The notes beneath the pieces are model-generated. The model was not told the DNA's origin. It worked only from the letters and a program-made list of their open reading frames with translations, and did no database searches. From DAOTUL01 sp034437435 (GTDB lineage Bacteria > Chloroflexota > Anaerolineae > Aggregatilineales > Phototrophicaceae), in the NCBI GenBank assembly GCA_964417785.1, contig CAYQJO010000034.1:1-26830 (forward strand): a stretch of 26,830 nucleotides of DNA. The letters are read 5' to 3'. Both the position numbers and the translations under genes were made by a program. Each line of letters begins with the position of its first letter. Within the stretch, counting starts at the first letter, position 1. This document shows, in pieces, positions 23,850-26,830 of the stretch.

Positions 23850-24330
23850 CCTGTTCTTTCACCTGCTGGCGACCGTCGTCTGGGTCGGTGGGTTGATCGT
23901 CACCGCGTTGATGGTCTGGCCCGAAATACGCCGGACGCTGGAAAACTCCCCGGCGCTGTATACGCTGCTTAACCGGCTGCGCAAGCGCTTTATGCCCTGG
24001 GGCAATTTGAGCCTGGCTGTGCTGATCGTCACCGGATTGATCCAGATGTCGCTGGACGAGAATTACGGCGGCTTTCTCGATTTCAGCAACGATTGGAGCC
24101 GCGTTATTCTGTTCAAGCATATCGCACTGGTGGGCATGATAATCAGCGGTGCGATACTGCAATACACAGTCATCCCGGCACTGGAACGCACCAGCCTGCT
24201 GGTCGAACGTGGTAAAGGGGATGAAGACGTATGGGCGACCCTGCGACAGCGCGAGGTACAATTGACCTGGATCAACGTGATATTGGGAATTGCGGTGTTA
24301 GGCTTCAGCGCATGGGCCGGGACATTATAG
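23821..24330 (+). CDS. CopD-like integral membrane protein
   Basis: About 169 aa from a TTG at 23821 that has GGAG 7 nt upstream; a GTG at 23800 lacks such a site. Four hydrophobic helices: about 7-30 (LFFHLLATVVWVGG), 59-76, 95-117 (LFKHIALVGMIISG) and 146-166. The His residues in the first and third helices and the spacing fit the CopD / DUF4149-like family of copper- or heme-associated membrane proteins, but function is not proven. It overlaps the last 29 nt of the upstream glycosidase gene, so it is likely co-translated, though a functional link to glycan metabolism is not obvious. Confidence 0.75.
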   Translation: MPSNTTLAISLFFHLLATVVWVGGLIVTALMVWPEIRRTLENSPALYTLLNRLRKRFMPWGNLSLAVLIVTGLIQMSLDENYGGFLDFSNDWSRVILFKHIALVGMIISGAILQYTVIPALERTSLLVERGKGDEDVWATLRQREVQLTWINVILGIAVLGFSAWAGTL

Positions 24331-24347
24331 GGCGAGTCCACTGCATG

Positions 24348-24377
24348 TTGTTCATGTGGCGGCATAACGACTATACT
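24348..24377 (+). promoter_or_regulatory. candidate promoter of the esterase cluster
   Basis: TTGTTC (24348-24353), 18-bp spacer, TATACT (24372-24377) between the CopD-like gene and the esterase. Expected start near 24384, leader about 32 nt. Confidence 0.5.
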
Positions 24378-24415
24378 TAAGCCGTTGAATGGCACGCAAA
24401 CAGGATTGCAGACTC

Positions 24416-25384
24416 ATGCCTTTTTTCGATATGTCGCTGGACGAACTCCAGCAATACAAACCACCCCTACCGGAGCCGGCTGATTTTGATACCTTCTGGC
24501 AAGACACACTCAATGAAGCGCGTCAACACCCACTGGATGTTCACTTCGACCCGGTAGATTACGGGTTGAAGATGTTCGAGACCTACGATGTCACATTTAA
24601 CGGCTACGGCGGGCAGCCCATCAAAGGCTGGTTCATCTTGCCAGCCTGGTCCAAGCCGCCACTGCCCTGTGTCGTCCGCTACATTGGCTATGGCGGTGGC
24701 CGTGGCTTCCCCATCGACTGGCTGACCTGGTCCAGCGCTGGCTATGCCACGTTTGTCATGGATACACGCGGTCAGGGCAGCGCCTGGAGTAACGGTGACA
24801 CACCCGACCTCCCCGACGGTGCCAATCCTTTCGTCCCTGGCTTCATGACCCAGGGCATACTGGACCCCAAAACCTACTACTATCGCCGTGTCTACACCGA
24901 TGCGGTCCGTGCGGTAGAAGCGGCGCGTGAACATCCTGCCGTTGACGGTGAACGCATCGGCGTGACTGGCGGCAGCCAGGGTGGCGGCATCACTGTCGCC
25001 GTCAGTGGATTGGTTCCCGATCTCGCGGTCAGTATGCCCGATGTACCGTTTTTGTCTCATTTTCGTCGTGCTGTTGGCCTGACGGACCGTCATCCCTATG
25101 CCGAGATTGTCACTTATCTTAAGACCCACCGCGACAAAGAGGCAACGGTATTCAACACATTGGATTATTTCGACGGTATCAACTTCGCCCACCGGATCAA
25201 AGCACCGGTATTATTTTCGACCGGGTTGATGGACATGACCTGCCCCCCCTCAACCGTCTTTGCCGCTTATAATCATGTCCAGGGACAAAAAGACATCAAG
25301 GTCTATCGCTTCAACGATCACGAAGGCGGCGGCAGCTATCATACCGTAGAACAACTTAAATATCTGGAAAGCATCTGGGGTTAA
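24416..25384 (+). CDS. acetylxylan esterase / cephalosporin-C deacetylase (CE7)
   Basis: 322 aa from the ATG at 24416 (MPFFDMSLDELQQYKPPLPEP), the customary start of CE7 enzymes; an in-frame ATG 27 nt earlier is only 5 nt after the predicted transcription start. CE7 esterases remove acetyl groups from xylo-oligosaccharides and related compounds, normally in the cytoplasm; no signal peptide is seen here. Family hallmarks are present: RGQGS, GGSQGGG with nucleophile Ser187, Asp273 in GLMDMTCPPSTVFAAYNH, and His302 in NDHEGGG. Length agrees with Bacillus Cah (318 aa). It is followed 4 nt later by a dehydrogenase and then a sugar isomerase, suggesting uptake and use of acetylated sugars. Confidence 0.95.
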   Translation: MPFFDMSLDELQQYKPPLPEPADFDTFWQDTLNEARQHPLDVHFDPVDYGLKMFETYDVTFNGYGGQPIKGWFILPAWSKPPLPCVVRYIGYGGGRGFPIDWLTWSSAGYATFVMDTRGQGSAWSNGDTPDLPDGANPFVPGFMTQGILDPKTYYYRRVYTDAVRAVEAAREHPAVDGERIGVTGGSQGGGITVAVSGLVPDLAVSMPDVPFLSHFRRAVGLTDRHPYAEIVTYLKTHRDKEATVFNTLDYFDGINFAHRIKAPVLFSTGLMDMTCPPSTVFAAYNHVQGQKDIKVYRFNDHEGGGSYHTVEQLKYLESIWG

Positions 25385-25388
25385 TCGC

Positions 25389-26378
25389 ATGTACAAAGGA
25401 CTCTACGTTCTCGGCGAACGTGGATACAATCTGATTTATCGTCCGGTTGCCGACGCCATCGACTCTATGATCGAGATCGTCGGGCCATTACAGGAACCGG
25501 CCACACTTGACCGGTCCCTGCTCAAAGAGATCGACTTTCTGCTGACTGGCTGGGGCGGTCCATCCATTGACGCGGATTTCCTGGCCGCAGCCCCCAACCT
25601 CAAGGCCGTCTTCTACGGTGCTGGTTCGATCAAATCGGTGGTCACACCAGCGTTCTGGGAAGCCGACATCCCCATCACCAGTGCCGCTATCGCCAACGCT
25701 GAACCGGTCGCTGAGTTCACGCTGGCACAGATTTTGCTCTCGCTCAAAGGCATCTGGCACTATGTCCTGACCGCTGAGCGCACTGGTAAACGGGTTCCCA
25801 AAGACATCATCGCATTCCCTGGCGCATATGAGAGTACGGTGGGCCTCATTTCGTTGGGCATGATCGGTCGCCGGGTGGGCGAACTGCTGCAGAACTTCCA
25901 ACTCAACATTGTCGCCTACGATCCCTTCGCCCAACCGGAGACCTTCGAGGTGATGAACGCCCGGAGTCTCGATCTGGACACACTGTTCCGGCAGGCGGAT
26001 GTGGTCTCGCTGCACACTCCCTGGCTGCCCGAAACCGAAGGCATGATTACTGGCGAACACTTCGCCATGATGAAACCTAACGCGACCTTCATCAACACCG
26101 CACGCGGTGCGGTTGTGCGTGAGAACGAGATGATCGAAGCGCTGCGCCAGCGCCCTGACCTGTGGGCCATTATTGACGTCACCTATCCGGAACCGCCGGC
26201 ACCCAATTCGCCGTTGTACACACTGCCCAACCTGGTCATAACACCGCATATCGCCGGGTCGCTTGATGCAGAATGCAAGCGGATGGGCGATACGATGGTG
26301 GCGGAAATGCAGCGCTTTATCGACGGCCAACCGCTGCGCTGGCAGGTACACAAGGAACAAATCGCAACCATCGCTTGA
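25389..26378 (+). CDS. D-isomer specific 2-hydroxyacid dehydrogenase family protein
   Basis: 329 aa. NAD(P)-dependent oxidation or reduction of a 2-hydroxy/2-keto acid in the cytosol. The nucleotide-binding loop is GLISLGMIGRRVG (about 157-169), and the catalytic set is intact: Arg239 in NTARGAVV, Glu268 in TYPEPP, His287 in TPHIAGS. The N-terminal substrate domain is split in the usual way with the C-terminal segment returning to it. Enzymes of this subgroup often lie near sugar isomerases and dehydrogenases, as here; the actual acid is unknown. The start is 4 nt after the esterase stop with only GGGG as ribosome site, consistent with coupling. Confidence 0.92.
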   Translation: MYKGLYVLGERGYNLIYRPVADAIDSMIEIVGPLQEPATLDRSLLKEIDFLLTGWGGPSIDADFLAAAPNLKAVFYGAGSIKSVVTPAFWEADIPITSAAIANAEPVAEFTLAQILLSLKGIWHYVLTAERTGKRVPKDIIAFPGAYESTVGLISLGMIGRRVGELLQNFQLNIVAYDPFAQPETFEVMNARSLDLDTLFRQADVVSLHTPWLPETEGMITGEHFAMMKPNATFINTARGAVVRENEMIEALRQRPDLWAIIDVTYPEPPAPNSPLYTLPNLVITPHIAGSLDAECKRMGDTMVAEMQRFIDGQPLRWQVHKEQIATIA

Positions 26379-26389
26379 AAGGATCAATT

Positions 26390-26830
26390 GTGTTCTACTC
26401 AGGATTGCTATCGATCACCTTCCGCCAGCTTTCCGCTGAGGAGATTATCGGGCTGGTGCAGCAGGCGGGTTTGCAGGGGATAGAGTGGGGCGGCGATGTG
26501 CATGTCCCACACGGTGACACCACCCGCGCCCGTGAAGTCCGCCGTATGACCGAGGACGCCGGTTTGTGTCTGACGGCCTACGGCTCCTACTACCGCATCG
26601 CATCCGACCGGTCGCCCGAATTTGGTCCGGTCCTGGAGACCGCGGTGGAACTGGGCGTCCCCACCATCCGTGTGTGGCCGGGCGATATGGGTACCGACAA
26701 GGCTGACGAAGCCTACTGGGAGGCGGTCATAGCCGAGTCGCGCCAGATTGCCGATCAGGCCCAGGCTTCCGGATTGACCATCAGCTATGAATACCACCCC
26801 AACACCCTGACCGACACCGACGCCACCGCG
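26390..26830 (+). CDS. sugar phosphate isomerase/epimerase family protein (cut by window end)
   Basis: 147 codons are visible, open at the window edge. The GTG at 26390 has AAAGGA 6 nt upstream. The protein starts MFYSGLLSITFRQLSAEEII and continues QGIEWGGDVHVPHGD, then LCLTAYGSYYRI and VPTIRVWPGD, ending in SYEYHPNTLTDT, where the Glu is expected to be a metal ligand. This is the xylose isomerase-like / AP endonuclease 2 TIM barrel, usually about 260-280 aa, so nearly half is missing here. It isomerises or epimerises a sugar or inositol derivative. It begins 11 nt after the dehydrogenase and probably belongs to the same operon as the CE7 esterase. Confidence 0.88.
   Translation, partial: MFYSGLLSITFRQLSAEEIIGLVQQAGLQGIEWGGDVHVPHGDTTRAREVRRMTEDAGLCLTAYGSYYRIASDRSPEFGPVLETAVELGVPTIRVWPGDMGTDKADEAYWEAVIAESRQIADQAQASGLTISYEYHPNTLTDTDATA

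Overview
The window looks like a metagenome-assembled scaffold from a moderately GC-rich bacterium, most likely a member of the Chloroflexota (Anaerolineae-like). This assignment is inferred from a Phe T-box leader, ABC-2/PadR drug-export genes, Pro/Thr-linked secreted glycosidases and 'acetylxylan esterase - dehydrogenase - sugar isomerase' gene order. No rRNA, tRNA, CRISPR array or recognisable transposon was seen. A run of exactly 100 N (22847-22946) is flanked on both sides by the same 55 bases, so it is an assembly join and not missing sequence.

Region 1 (1-6070, minus strand): a PadR-type repressor with its own promoter and a 9-bp-arm palindrome over the start site, then an ABC ATPase and two ABC-2 permeases packed head to tail (a drug- or lipid-type exporter), then a separately promoted membrane-anchored HEXXH protein with a probably leaderless GTG start, and a small protein that may be frameshifted.

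Region 2 (6126-7785, minus strand): an HNH endonuclease, then a compact cassette of very small genes: an excisionase-type HTH protein (71 aa), a 48-aa protein coupled to it, a strong intrinsic terminator, an 83-aa helical protein beginning directly after the terminator, and a 22-aa ORF with an excellent ribosome site.

Region 3 (7783-14524, plus strand): a phenylalanine operon. A strong promoter and a full T-box riboswitch (specifier UUC, TGGTACCGCG antiterminator bulge, terminator) lead to pheS (TTG start). Two tandem membrane-anchored SGNH hydrolases separate pheS from pheT, which is unusual. The operon ends at an intrinsic terminator, followed by a possible short stand-alone transcript (14552-14628).

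Region 4 (14618-16209, minus strand): a SAM methyltransferase overlapping by ATGA a lipoprotein with an alpha/beta-hydrolase fold whose catalytic Ser and His appear to be lost.

Region 5 (16283-24330, plus strand): four consecutive surface or secreted clan GH-A glycosidase-like proteins that share an N-E-P/Q-N-x-x-H/R-E-W active-site stretch but carry different N-terminal modules (two SH3 domains; a TM helix plus degenerate GH18-like domain; TM plus Thr/Pro linker; TM only), followed by a CopD-like membrane protein.

Region 6 (24348-26830, plus strand): a carbohydrate-use cluster of a CE7 acetylxylan esterase, a D-2-hydroxyacid dehydrogenase and a sugar isomerase/epimerase cut by the window end. 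Together regions 5 and 6 suggest an organism that remodels or degrades acetylated polysaccharide at its surface, although substrates cannot be read from sequence alone.
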